A stretch of 42,006 nucleotides of DNA from JBDRZD01 sp964623395 (GTDB lineage: Bacteria; Hydrothermota; Hydrothermia; Hydrothermales; Hydrothermaceae): assembly GCA_964623395.1 (NCBI GenBank), contig CAZUSI010000002.1, positions 1 through 42,006 of the forward strand. The letters run 5' to 3'. The notes under the pieces are model-generated. The model did not search any database. It was not told the origin of the DNA and saw only the letters and a list, made by a program, of their open reading frames with translations. Shown piece by piece: positions 1 to 8,641 of the stretch. The first letter of the stretch is position 1, and each line of letters opens with the position of its first letter. A program made the position numbers and the translations under genes.

Positions 1-15
1 TAAAAAGGAGGAAAA

Positions 16-780
16 ATGGAATATAAATATATAAAATTTTCTAAGGAAGAAAAAATAGGTATTCTTACACTATCAAGACCAAAAGTGAATGCATTGAATA
101 AGGATATGCTTTTTGAAATTGAATGCTGTCTTTATAAAATAGAAAATGAGGAAAAGGATATAAGGTGCTTAATAATAAATGGTGATGGAGAAAATTTTTG
201 TGCAGGTGCTGATATAAAAGAGATGAAAGATTTTACACCACAAGATGCAAGGGAATTTTCTGAAATAGGTCATAGAGTTTTAAGAAAAATAGAGAGTTTA
301 AGGGTCCCTGTTATTGCAGCAGTTCATGGATATGCACTTGGCGGTGGATGTGAAATAATGCTTGCATGTGATATAAGGGTAGGAGCAAAGGATGCAAAGA
401 TTGGTCAACCAGAAGTAAAAATAGGAGTTTTACCTGGATTTGGTGGAACTCAAAGGCTTATAAATTTAATAGGTAAAGGAAGGGGAATGCTTATGATTTT
501 TACAGGTGAATGGATAACAGGTGAAAAGGCATATGAAATTGGTCTTATTGACATTCTTGCAGATGAAGGTAAGCATCTTGAAAAGGCAAAAGAAATTGCA
601 AATAAGATAAAGAAAGCAGGACCAAATGCAATTTATTATTCAAAAAAGGCAATATATTATGGGATTAATCTTCAAAGGGGACTTGAATATGAAAAGGAGG
701 TTTTTGGATTATTATTTTCAACAGGTGAGCCAAAAAAAGGGATTGAAGCATTTCTTGAAAAAAGGGAGGTAGAATGGTAA
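16..780 (+). CDS. Enoyl-CoA hydratase/isomerase (crotonase) family protein
   Basis: This 254-residue protein has the length and motifs of a single-domain crotonase, the fold that binds acyl-CoA and stabilises an enolate through an oxyanion hole. The oxyanion-hole segment FCAGADIKEM lies at about 61-70 and the second block GYALGGGCEIMLACD at 105-119. Both glutamates used by hydratases to add or remove water are present, E113 (GGGCE) and E133 (GQPEVKIG), so hydratase activity is plausible rather than only isomerase. An AAGGAGG Shine-Dalgarno site at 5-11 supports the ATG at 16. The TAA at 1-3 may be the stop of a preceding gene, implying an operon that enters from the left. No other fatty-acid or butyrate-pathway gene is in the window, so the acyl substrate cannot be assigned. 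Confidence 0.93.
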   Translation: MEYKYIKFSKEEKIGILTLSRPKVNALNKDMLFEIECCLYKIENEEKDIRCLIINGDGENFCAGADIKEMKDFTPQDAREFSEIGHRVLRKIESLRVPVIAAVHGYALGGGCEIMLACDIRVGAKDAKIGQPEVKIGVLPGFGGTQRLINLIGKGRGMLMIFTGEWITGEKAYEIGLIDILADEGKHLEKAKEIANKIKKAGPNAIYYSKKAIYYGINLQRGLEYEKEVFGLLFSTGEPKKGIEAFLEKREVEW

Positions 781-2240
781 AAATAAGATTAACTTATATT
801 TTTTCAATAATTTCAATAATTTTCCTTATAATAATTTTATTTTTCATTCAAAAAAGGGAATCAAAATTAGTTATAAAGGAAGAAGAGATTGAGAAAGTTC
901 CTTTTGAGGAAGAGATTATTGAAGGTAAAAAGGAAAAAGAAAGTTTTATGGGGGTTTATGTAAAGGGTGAGAAAATTGGATATGTTGAAACAAAAGAAAT
1001 TCCTAAAATAGATGGATATGAAATAAATCAAAGAATGGTAATTGAAGTTATAATGCTTGGTGAAAAAAAAGTTGTTTCAGCACAAACAATTGTTAATACC
1101 GATAAGGATTTTAGGTTAAGGAATTTTGATTTTATTTTAAATTCACCTGATCAGAAAATAAGTTTAAAAGGGGAAAGGATAGGAACAAAATTGAAAATAT
1201 ATTATAAAGATAGGGAGGAGGAAATAGAACTTGGTGAAACTGCCTTTTTACCTGTTACACTTGAAGCATTTTTAAAGGAAAAGGAAATTAAAAAGGGAGA
1301 AAAAATAAGTTTTAAAATGTTTGATCCTTCTGTGAAACAAGTTGCAGATGCAATTTTATTTTATAAGGGTGAAGAAAAAATTGATTACAAAAATAAAAAG
1401 ATAAAGGCTTCTTTGTATGAATATGAATTTGCAGGAATTACCCAAAGAATATACATAAAAGATGGTGAAATAATAAAAGAGGAATTGCCTTTTGATATGG
1501 TTCTTTTGAAAGAGGATAAAAGGGAAGCAATTAAAATTTCAGAAAAACCAGTTGACCTTTTATTTAAATATGCTGTCAAACCAACCGGTAAAAAAATAAA
1601 TTTAAATGCAAAAAGAATTTTATACAAAATTTCAAATATAAATCCTGAAATTCTTGACCTTGAATTTGGAAATCAAAAATTGATGGAAAAGGGAAATGAT
1701 TATGCAATAGTTGAAGTTAAAAAACCAGAGATTGAATTTGTTAAGGAAATAAATATAAGTGAAGATTTAAAAAAATATCTTGGAAGTTCCCTTTTTGTTC
1801 AACCTGATAATAAAGAAATAAGAGATAGTGCTAAAAAATGGGCAAAAGGAGAAGATTTTACTCAAAAATCAAAAATTCTTTTATATAAGGTATATAATTA
1901 TCTTTCAAAGGAACCCTCTGTTACAATTCCATCTGCAATTGAAGTTTTAAATTCTAAAAAGGGAGATTGTAATGAGCATTCAATACTTTATGCTTCACTT
2001 TTAAGGTCAATAGAAATTCCTTGTGAAATTGTTGTTGGACTTATATATCAGGAGGGGTTTTTCTGGTATCATGCCTGGAATGCAGTTTATCTAAACAAAT
2101 GGATTTTTGTAGATCCCACATATTCGGAATTTCCTGCTTCACCTTTACACATAATGTTAAAAATTGGAGAAATAGAAAAACAGGCAGAAATTGCACCAAT
2201 TGTTGGGAAGATAAAAATAGAAGTTCTTGAAATAGATTGA
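774..2240 (+). CDS. Membrane-anchored transglutaminase-like (papain-fold) protein
   Basis: A 488-residue protein with one N-terminal transmembrane segment (about residues 6-26), followed by a long Lys/Glu-rich region and a C-terminal transglutaminase-like domain. The catalytic triad is visible: C399 in GDCNEH, H433 in YHAWNAVY and D447 in FVDPT, with normal spacing. Members of this superfamily in bacteria are usually thiol peptidases or amidases rather than cross-linkers. The central region resembles that of other transglutaminase-domain proteins of uncharacterised function. The domain probably faces the periplasm. The gene overlaps the crotonase gene by 7 bases, with GGGAGG shortly before its ATG, and its TGA overlaps the TTG start of the ABC ATPase, so the three appear co-transcribed. 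Substrate is unknown. Confidence 0.85.
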   Translation: MVKIRLTYIFSIISIIFLIIILFFIQKRESKLVIKEEEIEKVPFEEEIIEGKKEKESFMGVYVKGEKIGYVETKEIPKIDGYEINQRMVIEVIMLGEKKVVSAQTIVNTDKDFRLRNFDFILNSPDQKISLKGERIGTKLKIYYKDREEEIELGETAFLPVTLEAFLKEKEIKKGEKISFKMFDPSVKQVADAILFYKGEEKIDYKNKKIKASLYEYEFAGITQRIYIKDGEIIKEELPFDMVLLKEDKREAIKISEKPVDLLFKYAVKPTGKKINLNAKRILYKISNINPEILDLEFGNQKLMEKGNDYAIVEVKKPEIEFVKEINISEDLKKYLGSSLFVQPDNKEIRDSAKKWAKGEDFTQKSKILLYKVYNYLSKEPSVTIPSAIEVLNSKKGDCNEHSILYASLLRSIEIPCEIVVGLIYQEGFFWYHAWNAVYLNKWIFVDPTYSEFPASPLHIMLKIGEIEKQAEIAPIVGKIKIEVLEID

Positions 2241-2950
2241 AGATATTAGAAGTAAAAAATCTTTTTAAGGATTTTGGGAATTTTCGTCTTGGTCCCTTAA
2301 ATTTTGAAGTTAAAAAAGGTGAAATTTATGTTCTTGTAGGACCAAATGGCTCTGGAAAAACAACAACATTAAAACTAATAATTGGACTTTTAAAAAAGGA
2401 TGATGGCGAAATTTTTTTAAATGGTGAAAAAATAGATTATTCAAAGGATGAATTCAAAAAGAAAATTGGTTTTATTCAAGATAGCCCATTTACTTATCCA
2501 TACCTTTCAGGAATTGAGCAAATATTTTTTATAGCAAGCATTTATGGAATAAAAAAAGAGGAAGTTAAAAATAAAATTTCCTATTTTTCAGAATTGTTTG
2601 ATACAAAAGAATGGATAAATGAAATTTCAAAAAATTATTCTTATGGAATGAAACAAAAGGTTAATATAATACAAGTTCTTATTTGTGAGCCAGAACTTCT
2701 TATGATAGATGAACCACTTGTTGCTTTAGATCCAAAAGCAATTTATAATTTTAAAAAATATTTAAAAAATTTAAAGGAAAAAAATAAGGGGATTTTAATA
2801 ACAACACATTCTTTAAGTTTTGCAGAGGAGATGGGTGATAGAATAGGATTTATAAAGGATGGGAAAATAATAATTGAAGGAGAAAAAGAGAATCTTTATA
2901 AAAAATATGATGCAAAAGATCTTGAAGAAATATTTATAAAGTATTTATAA
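2237..2950 (+). CDS. ABC transporter ATP-binding protein (ABC-2/NatA type)
   Basis: A 237-residue ABC ATPase with all the usual elements: Walker A GPNGSGKTT at 35-43, Q-loop Q81, a signature YSYGMKQ at 134-140 (the form common in ABC-2 exporters, not LSGGQ), Walker B LLMIDEP at 154-160, D-loop around ALDP, and H-loop H191. It starts at TTG, which overlaps the TGA of the upstream gene (TTGA), a typical coupled start. An ATPase of this type normally works with a membrane permease of the ABC-2 class, often encoded next door. Here the next gene is a substrate-binding-like protein behind an 81-base gap and its own possible promoter, so no permease is visible. Exporter is the more likely class; the cargo is unknown. 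Confidence 0.92.
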   Translation: MKILEVKNLFKDFGNFRLGPLNFEVKKGEIYVLVGPNGSGKTTTLKLIIGLLKKDDGEIFLNGEKIDYSKDEFKKKIGFIQDSPFTYPYLSGIEQIFFIASIYGIKKEEVKNKISYFSELFDTKEWINEISKNYSYGMKQKVNIIQVLICEPELLMIDEPLVALDPKAIYNFKKYLKNLKEKNKGILITTHSLSFAEEMGDRIGFIKDGKIIIEGEKENLYKKYDAKDLEEIFIKYL

Positions 2951-2974
2951 AATTTGGAAGTTTTGAAAAGTGGA

Positions 2975-3004
2975 TTGCTTTAAAAAATTTCATTCCTTTA
3001 TAAT
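2975..3004 (+). promoter_or_regulatory. Possible sigma70 promoter before the substrate-binding-like gene
   Basis: TATAAT at 2999-3004 preceded by TTGCTT at 2975-2980 with an 18-base spacer. The -10 is perfect but the -35 matches only three of six bases. It lies in the only gap (81 bases) in the first 11 kb, before a gene with its own strong Shine-Dalgarno site. Chance TATAAT matches are common in such AT-rich DNA. Confidence 0.4.
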
Positions 3005-3020
3005 AATTAAAATTTTTAAA

Positions 3021-3027
3021 AAGGAGG
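3021..3027 (+). promoter_or_regulatory. Shine-Dalgarno site fixing a GTG start
   Basis: AAGGAGG, followed by AATT and then GTG at 3032. The same AAGGAGGAATT arrangement precedes the ATG at 24660, and AAGGAGG also precedes the ATG at 16. This decides GTG 3032 as the start and shows that the organism uses SD-led initiation alongside the leaderless starts inferred elsewhere in the window. Confidence 0.75.
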
Positions 3028-3031
3028 AATT

Positions 3032-3991
3032 GTGAAATATATTCTTTATGTATTAAATATTATCCTTGCATCTATTCTTGTTCTTATAATTGTTTACCCA
3101 CAGATGAAAGCAAAACAAATTCAGGAAATCCAAATTGTTGCTTATCCAGACCTTTCAAGTTTTCCTGTATTTGTTGCAAGAGAAAAGGGTTTATTTGAAA
3201 AATATAATTTAAAGGTAATTTTAGAATTTACATCATCAAGGGAAGACCCTCTTGAAGATTTAAGGAAGGGAAAGTTTGAAATTTTGGCAGGTTATCCAAT
3301 TATAAATTTTTTATATGAAGGACTTTCAAATGTTGATAGATTTAAGATATTTGGTATTGTCTTAGAAGATAAAGATAATCCATTAATGGGTATTGTTTTA
3401 AGAACAAAAGAAAAAAAATTGTCCTTTAAACTTCTTGATGATAAAATTCTTGCAGTTCCTTCATGGAGAAAGGATGTTGAAGTTTTTAAAAAATGGTTAA
3501 TTTTAAATAAAGTTAAGGTTAATGAAAGTAAGGTTATGAAATATTCAACATCAATTCCTTATGGAATGTGGGAAGTTTCTCTTTTAATAGAGCCAGCATT
3601 AAAGTTATATTCTGATTCAGAAAATGTAAAACTATTTTCTTCTGCTTTTTTAAACGAAATTGTTTCTCCTTATCCATATGCAGGTTATTTTGTTTCACAA
3701 ACAGGAATCTATTTTAAAAGGGAAGGAATAAAAAGGTTTATTAAAATTTATGAAGAGGTTATTGATTTTATCAAAGATGAAAAGAATAGAGGAGAGATTG
3801 AAAAACTTTTAGAAAAATATGAAAAAGAGGTTATGAACTATAAGGAATTTTTAAATGTTAATTTACCAATTTATTTAAAAAAGGAACAAATACAGGATAT
3901 ACCTGTTATAAAACTTTATAAATGGTTGAAGGAAAATGAGATGATTTTTCAAGATGTGGATATTTCAACGATATTTACAGGAATTCAATGA
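3032..3991 (+). CDS. NMT1/SsuA-like substrate-binding protein, membrane-anchored
   Basis: A 319-residue protein with an N-terminal hydrophobic segment (about 3-23) that is either a signal peptide or a membrane anchor; no lipobox cysteine is seen. After it comes the hallmark opening of the NMT1/SsuA/THI5-like periplasmic binding family: a beta strand leading to FPVFVAREKGLFEKYNL, then a second strand and the DLRKGKFEILAGYP segment. Relatives bind nitrate, sulfonates, taurine or pyrimidine precursors for ABC import, so a small-molecule sensor or importer role is likely. No matching permease or importer-type ATPase is adjacent; the ATPase just upstream looks like an exporter type. The start is GTG with AAGGAGG four bases upstream. 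Its last four bases overlap purN (ATGA), so it may share a transcript with housekeeping genes. Confidence 0.75.
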   Translation: MKYILYVLNIILASILVLIIVYPQMKAKQIQEIQIVAYPDLSSFPVFVAREKGLFEKYNLKVILEFTSSREDPLEDLRKGKFEILAGYPIINFLYEGLSNVDRFKIFGIVLEDKDNPLMGIVLRTKEKKLSFKLLDDKILAVPSWRKDVEVFKKWLILNKVKVNESKVMKYSTSIPYGMWEVSLLIEPALKLYSDSENVKLFSSAFLNEIVSPYPYAGYFVSQTGIYFKREGIKRFIKIYEEVIDFIKDEKNRGEIEKLLEKYEKEVMNYKEFLNVNLPIYLKKEQIQDIPVIKLYKWLKENEMIFQDVDISTIFTGIQ

Positions 3992-4611
3992 GAAAGATAA
4001 GAATAGGTATTCTTGTATCAGGTAGGGGTTCAAATATGGAGGCAATAATAAGAAATGCAAAAGAAGGTAAAATAGATGCAGAAGTTGTAATAGTTATTTC
4101 AGATAATCCTGATGCACCTGCACTTGAAAAAGCAAGAGCACTTGGAGTTGAAGCAATTTATGTATATCCAGGTGAGAAAAAAACATATTTGACACCTGAT
4201 AGAGAAGAGGAATATGTAAGAATATTAAAGGAAAAAAATGTTGACCTTGTTTGTCTTGCAGGATTTATGAGGGTATTAAAAAAAACTTTTCTTTCTTCTT
4301 TCCCTTATAGAATAATGAACATTCATCCTTCGCTTTTACCTTCATTTCCAGGTTTAAATGCTCAAAAAAAGGCATGGGAATATGGTGTTAAAATTTCTGG
4401 TTGCACAGTTCATTTTGTTGATGAAGGTATTGATACAGGTCCTATAATACTTCAAAAGGCTGTCCCTGTTCTTGAGGATGATACACCTGAAACACTTGCT
4501 GAAAGAATTTTAAAAGAGGAGCACAAGATATATTCAGAAGCAATACAACTTTTTGCAGAGGGAAGGTTAAAAGTTGAGGGAAGAAGGGTTCTTATATTAC
4601 CAAAAAAATGA
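3988..4611 (+). CDS. purN: Phosphoribosylglycinamide formyltransferase (GAR transformylase)
   Basis: PurN transfers a formyl group from 10-formyl-tetrahydrofolate to glycinamide ribonucleotide in de novo purine synthesis. The 207-residue length is standard. The phosphate-binding start GILVSGRGSNMEAI (7-20) is present, and the catalytic residues known from E. coli (N106, H108, D144) correspond here to N111, H113 and D149, a constant offset of five. LAGFMRVL and NIHPSLLPSFPGLNAQ are also characteristic. The ATG overlaps the stop of the substrate-binding gene, and the stop overlaps the ATG of dnaE, both by the ATGA arrangement, so translation is probably coupled. No other pur gene is nearby, although guaA lies about 26 kb downstream. 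Confidence 0.96.
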   Translation: MRKIRIGILVSGRGSNMEAIIRNAKEGKIDAEVVIVISDNPDAPALEKARALGVEAIYVYPGEKKTYLTPDREEEYVRILKEKNVDLVCLAGFMRVLKKTFLSSFPYRIMNIHPSLLPSFPGLNAQKKAWEYGVKISGCTVHFVDEGIDTGPIILQKAVPVLEDDTPETLAERILKEEHKIYSEAIQLFAEGRLKVEGRRVLILPKK

Positions 4612-7600
4612 GTTTTGTTCATTTGCATGTTCATTCAGAATATAGTCTTTTAGATGGTGTTCCAAAAATAAATGAAATTGTAGAGAAGGCAAAAGAGTAT
4701 GGAATGCCTGCATGCGCCTTAACAGATCATGGTGCTTTATTTGGAGTAATAGAATTTTATAAATACGCACTTCTTAATGGAATAAAGCCAATAATAGGAA
4801 TAGAGATGTATATTTCAAAAGGAAGTAGATTTGAAAAGGCAGGTGGAATTTCAGGTTCCAATTATCATATTCTTCTTCTTGCTCAAAATTATAAGGGATA
4901 TAAAAATCTGTTAAAACTTTCCACTTTATCATATTTAGAAGGTTTTTATTATAAGCCAAGAATTGATATGGAAATTTTGAGAAAGTATTCCGAAGGTTTG
5001 ATAATTTTAACAGGTTGTTTAAAAAGTCATATTCCTTCACTCATAATTTCTGGAAAAAAAGAAGAGGCAGAAAGAGTTTTAAGAGAATATATTGATATAT
5101 TTGGTAAGGAAAATGTTTATTTAGAACTTATGGATGTTGATTTAAAGGAAAATATTGAAGTTAATAATACCCTTCTTGAATTTTCAAAAAAATATGATTT
5201 GAAATGTGTCGCCACAAATGATGTTCATTTTTTAAATAAAGAGGACCATGAATTACATGAGATACTCCTTGCTGTTCAAACAAATAAAACTTTAAAGGAT
5301 AAAGAAAGATTTAAGTTTGAAACCCGCGAAGTTTATTTTAAAAGGAAAGAAGAGATGGAGGAAAGGTTTTCCCATGTTCCTGATGCTATAAAGAATACAC
5401 TTGAGGTTGCTGAAAAATGCAATGTTGTTCTTGAACTTGGTAAAAAATTACATCTTCCCAAATTTGAAATTCCTTCAAATTTTTCATCAAATTATGAATA
5501 TTTAAAATATTTAGCAGAAAGTGGATTGCAAAAAAAATTTTCAAAGGAAATTCCTTTAAAATATAAGGAAAGGCTCCATTATGAACTTGAAATAATAAAA
5601 AAACTTTCTTTTGAGGGTTATTTCTTAATAATAAAAGATATTGTTGATTTCGCAAAAAGTAAAGGAATAAAAGTAGGACCCGGTAGAGGTTCATCTGTTA
5701 GTTCCCTTGTTCTTTATTCCTTAGATGTTACAAATGTTGACCCAATTAAATATGGTCTTTATTTTGAAAGATTTTTAAATCCTGAAAGGATTTCTCCTCC
5801 TGATGTTGATGTGGATTTTGAAGATAAAAGAAGAGACGAGGTTATAGAATATGTAAGGGAAAAATATGGTGAAAATAGTGTTTCCCAGATAATAACTTTT
5901 GGAAGAATGAATGCAAGACAAGCATTAAAAGATGTAGCAAGGGTTATGGGTCTTTCCTTTCAAGAAGCAGATGAGATTTCAAAACTTGTAAATTTTCCAA
6001 GTTTAGAAGAAACTTATAATGAAAATCCTCTTTTTAGGAATCTTATAGAATCAAAGAATATTTATAAAAAAATATTTGAATATGCAAAAAAAATAGAAGG
6101 ACATGCAAGACATGCTTCAGTTCATGCAAGTGGAGTTGTAATTGCACCAACTGACCTTACTGAATTTGTTCCACTTTATAAAGAACCAGGGGGAGTAGTA
6201 TGCACCCAATATGATATGGAATCACTTGAAATGATAGGGCTTATAAAAATGGATTTTCTTGGACTTAAAACCCTTTCAATAATTTGTCAAGTTGAAGAAA
6301 TGGTAAAAAAGGAAAATCCGGATTTCAGTATTGAAAAAATTCCTTTAAATGATAAAAAGACCTTTGCACTTTTGCAAAAGGGAGAAACAATCGGAGTATT
6401 TCAATTAGAATCCGTAGGTATGAGGGAGATTTTAAAGAGGATGAAGCCAGAAAAATTTGAGGATTTGATTGTGACTCTTTCTCTTTATAGACCCGGCCCT
6501 CTTGGTTCTTTAAATGTAAATGAATTTATAGTAAGAAAGCATGGTCAGGTTCCTGTAACCTATCCACATCCTTTACTTGAAAATGTTTTAAAGGAAACTT
6601 ATGGATTAATTCTTTATCAGGAACAGGTTATGAAGATAGCAAGTGAAATTGCAGGATTTTCAATGGGGAAAGCAGATATACTTAGAAGAGCAATGGGGAA
6701 AAAGGAAATAGAGAAAATGCTTGAACAGGAAAAGGATTTCATAGAAGGGGCAAAAAAGAAAGGAGTTCCTCCTGAAGTAGCAAAGGATATATTTGAGACA
6801 ATAAAGCCTTTTGCAGGTTATGGATTTAATAAAGCACATTCGGCGAGTTATGCTTTAATATCGTATCAAACTGCTTATTTAAAGGCTCATTATCCACTAT
6901 TCTTTATGTGTGCAACCCTTTCAAATGAAATGAAAAATTCTGATAAACTTTCAAAATTTGTTAATGAGGCAAAAAGGATGGGGATTGAAATACTTCCACC
7001 TGATATAAATGAAAGTGAGGAAGAATTTAAAATAGTAGGTGAAAATAAAATTTTATTTGGACTTGGTGGAATAAAAAATGTTGGAGAGGCAGCAATTAAA
7101 GCAATTATAGAAGCAAGAAAAAAAGGAAAGTTTAAATCTTTTGATGACTTTTTATTGAGAGTGAGTTCAAAATCATGTAATAAAAAAGTGATTGAGGCAC
7201 TAATATATTCAGGTGCCTTTGATAAAATATCTCCTGACAGAAAAAAACTGCTTTTAAAAATAGAAGAGGGAGATATAAAAGTAAGTGCCTCACTTTTTGA
7301 GAGCAGTCCTGTTTTAGAAAAAAGTGGGGAAATTTCAATAGATGAAAAACTGGAGATGGAGAAAAAGGCTTTTGGTTTTTATTTTTCCGAAAGCCCAATT
7401 TCCCCTTACCTTCATTTCTTTAAATTTCTTAAAATAATAAATTCTTCTGAACTTTCAGATATTGAAGAAGAAAAGGAAGTAAGTTTATGTGGTTTCCCAA
7501 AGGAATTAAAAATTTTGAAAAATAAGGAGGGAAAAGAATATATTCAGATAGAGTTTGAGGAGCTTTTAGGCACTTTTAAAGTTATTGTAACTTCTGAGCT

Positions 7601-7970
7601 TGTTGAAAAATTAAAAAATAATTTTTCAAAAAATAAAGTTTACTATATTAAAGGAATATATTCCCCATCAAATTCCTTAAAAACTAAAATTATCAGAGCA
7701 AATGAGATAATTGATATGGAAAAATTAATAAAAAACAAATTTAAAAAACTATTAATAAGAGTAAATACAGATGAAATTAAAAATGAAGATATTAAAAAAT
7801 TGAAGGAAATTTTATTAAAATATAAAGGAGATAAAGAAGTTTGGTTTGAAATAGAAGAAGAAGGGAAAATTTATATTTATAGAGCAAAAAATTTTTATGT
7901 AAATTTTGAGCATAAATTTTTTGAGGAATTAAAAGAAATTGTTGGGGAAGAAAAAATAATTTTGAGATGA
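4608..7970 (+). CDS. dnaE: DNA polymerase III subunit alpha (DnaE)
   Basis: The replicative polymerase catalytic subunit, 1120 residues, close to the E. coli length (1160). The order is PHP domain (1-about 280), palm/thumb/fingers, helix-hairpin-helix region, OB fold (about 945-1030) and a short C-terminal domain. Palm aspartates are D401 and D403 in PDVDVDF and D549 in KMDFLGL, equivalent to E. coli D401, D403 and D555. The PHP domain keeps the complete set of metal ligands lost from E. coli: H7, H9, D16, H41, E66, H87, C137, D205 and H207. In Thermus-type DnaE this site is a 3'-5' proofreading nuclease, so intrinsic proofreading is likely here. The gene overlaps purN and the next gene by four bases on each side. 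Confidence 0.97.
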   Translation: MSFVHLHVHSEYSLLDGVPKINEIVEKAKEYGMPACALTDHGALFGVIEFYKYALLNGIKPIIGIEMYISKGSRFEKAGGISGSNYHILLLAQNYKGYKNLLKLSTLSYLEGFYYKPRIDMEILRKYSEGLIILTGCLKSHIPSLIISGKKEEAERVLREYIDIFGKENVYLELMDVDLKENIEVNNTLLEFSKKYDLKCVATNDVHFLNKEDHELHEILLAVQTNKTLKDKERFKFETREVYFKRKEEMEERFSHVPDAIKNTLEVAEKCNVVLELGKKLHLPKFEIPSNFSSNYEYLKYLAESGLQKKFSKEIPLKYKERLHYELEIIKKLSFEGYFLIIKDIVDFAKSKGIKVGPGRGSSVSSLVLYSLDVTNVDPIKYGLYFERFLNPERISPPDVDVDFEDKRRDEVIEYVREKYGENSVSQIITFGRMNARQALKDVARVMGLSFQEADEISKLVNFPSLEETYNENPLFRNLIESKNIYKKIFEYAKKIEGHARHASVHASGVVIAPTDLTEFVPLYKEPGGVVCTQYDMESLEMIGLIKMDFLGLKTLSIICQVEEMVKKENPDFSIEKIPLNDKKTFALLQKGETIGVFQLESVGMREILKRMKPEKFEDLIVTLSLYRPGPLGSLNVNEFIVRKHGQVPVTYPHPLLENVLKETYGLILYQEQVMKIASEIAGFSMGKADILRRAMGKKEIEKMLEQEKDFIEGAKKKGVPPEVAKDIFETIKPFAGYGFNKAHSASYALISYQTAYLKAHYPLFFMCATLSNEMKNSDKLSKFVNEAKRMGIEILPPDINESEEEFKIVGENKILFGLGGIKNVGEAAIKAIIEARKKGKFKSFDDFLLRVSSKSCNKKVIEALIYSGAFDKISPDRKKLLLKIEEGDIKVSASLFESSPVLEKSGEISIDEKLEMEKKAFGFYFSESPISPYLHFFKFLKIINSSELSDIEEEKEVSLCGFPKELKILKNKEGKEYIQIEFEELLGTFKVIVTSELVEKLKNNFSKNKVYYIKGIYSPSNSLKTKIIRANEIIDMEKLIKNKFKKLLIRVNTDEIKNEDIKKLKEILLKYKGDKEVWFEIEEEGKIYIYRAKNFYVNFEHKFFEELKEIVGEEKIILR

Positions 7971-8641
7971 AAACTTTAATTTTGATTCTATTTTTAAAAT
8001 CAAGGATTTTTACAGGAGATGTTCCAACAGGCTATCTTCTTCAAAGAGGAGAATACGAGCTTCTTTTTAGAATTCAAAAAGATGGTGGACTTATTTCAGG
8101 AATAAATGCAGCAATTACTGATTATCTTTTAATGGGTATTTCTTATGGTGGCATGAAAATTATTGGTGAAAAGGATCCTGAATTTTATCCTATTCCAGGT
8201 ATTCTTTTAAAATATCTTGCAATATACGAAACAGATATTTCTCCTTCTATTTCTCTTGGAATATCAACTCAAGGGTTTGATAGATATTTAAAAGAGAAGA
8301 ATAGATATGAAATAAAATCAAAGGGTATTTTTTGTGCTCTTTCAAAATCAATTTATGGAAATATATTAAATGGAGGAATAAATTATACTTTTGAAAGAAA
8401 GGATGAAAAAAATGGTTTTGACCTATTCTTTTCCTTAGATTTCCCTTTTACTTCAAATTTTTCTTTTTTTTCTGATTTTTCATTTGGATTTAATGACGAT
8501 TATAATAAAAATGGTATTTTAAACATTGGTCTTGAAATTTCCTTTGAAGATATTTTCTTCTTTAAAATATCAATAAGAAATCTTTTAAATAAAGATTATA
8601 TAAATAGAATTTTTGAAATGGGATACAAGGGGAGTTTATGA
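7967..8641 (+). CDS. Putative outer-membrane beta-barrel protein of unknown function
   Basis: A 224-residue protein I do not recognise with certainty. It has a short hydrophobic N-terminus (LILILFL) consistent with a signal peptide, then alternating aromatic/polar strands such as YLLMGISYGGMKI and SFFSDFSFGF, with a high content of Phe, Tyr, Gly and Asn and turns rich in Asp, Asn and Lys. The pattern resembles small outer-membrane barrels of the YjbH type. It starts inside the last four bases of dnaE (ATGA) and ends overlapping the GnnA-like gene, so it belongs to the same transcript, immediately ahead of the lipid A genes. That placement fits an envelope role but does not prove it. Confidence 0.7.
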   Translation: MKTLILILFLKSRIFTGDVPTGYLLQRGEYELLFRIQKDGGLISGINAAITDYLLMGISYGGMKIIGEKDPEFYPIPGILLKYLAIYETDISPSISLGISTQGFDRYLKEKNRYEIKSKGIFCALSKSIYGNILNGGINYTFERKDEKNGFDLFFSLDFPFTSNFSFFSDFSFGFNDDYNKNGILNIGLEISFEDIFFFKISIRNLLNKDYINRIFEMGYKGSL

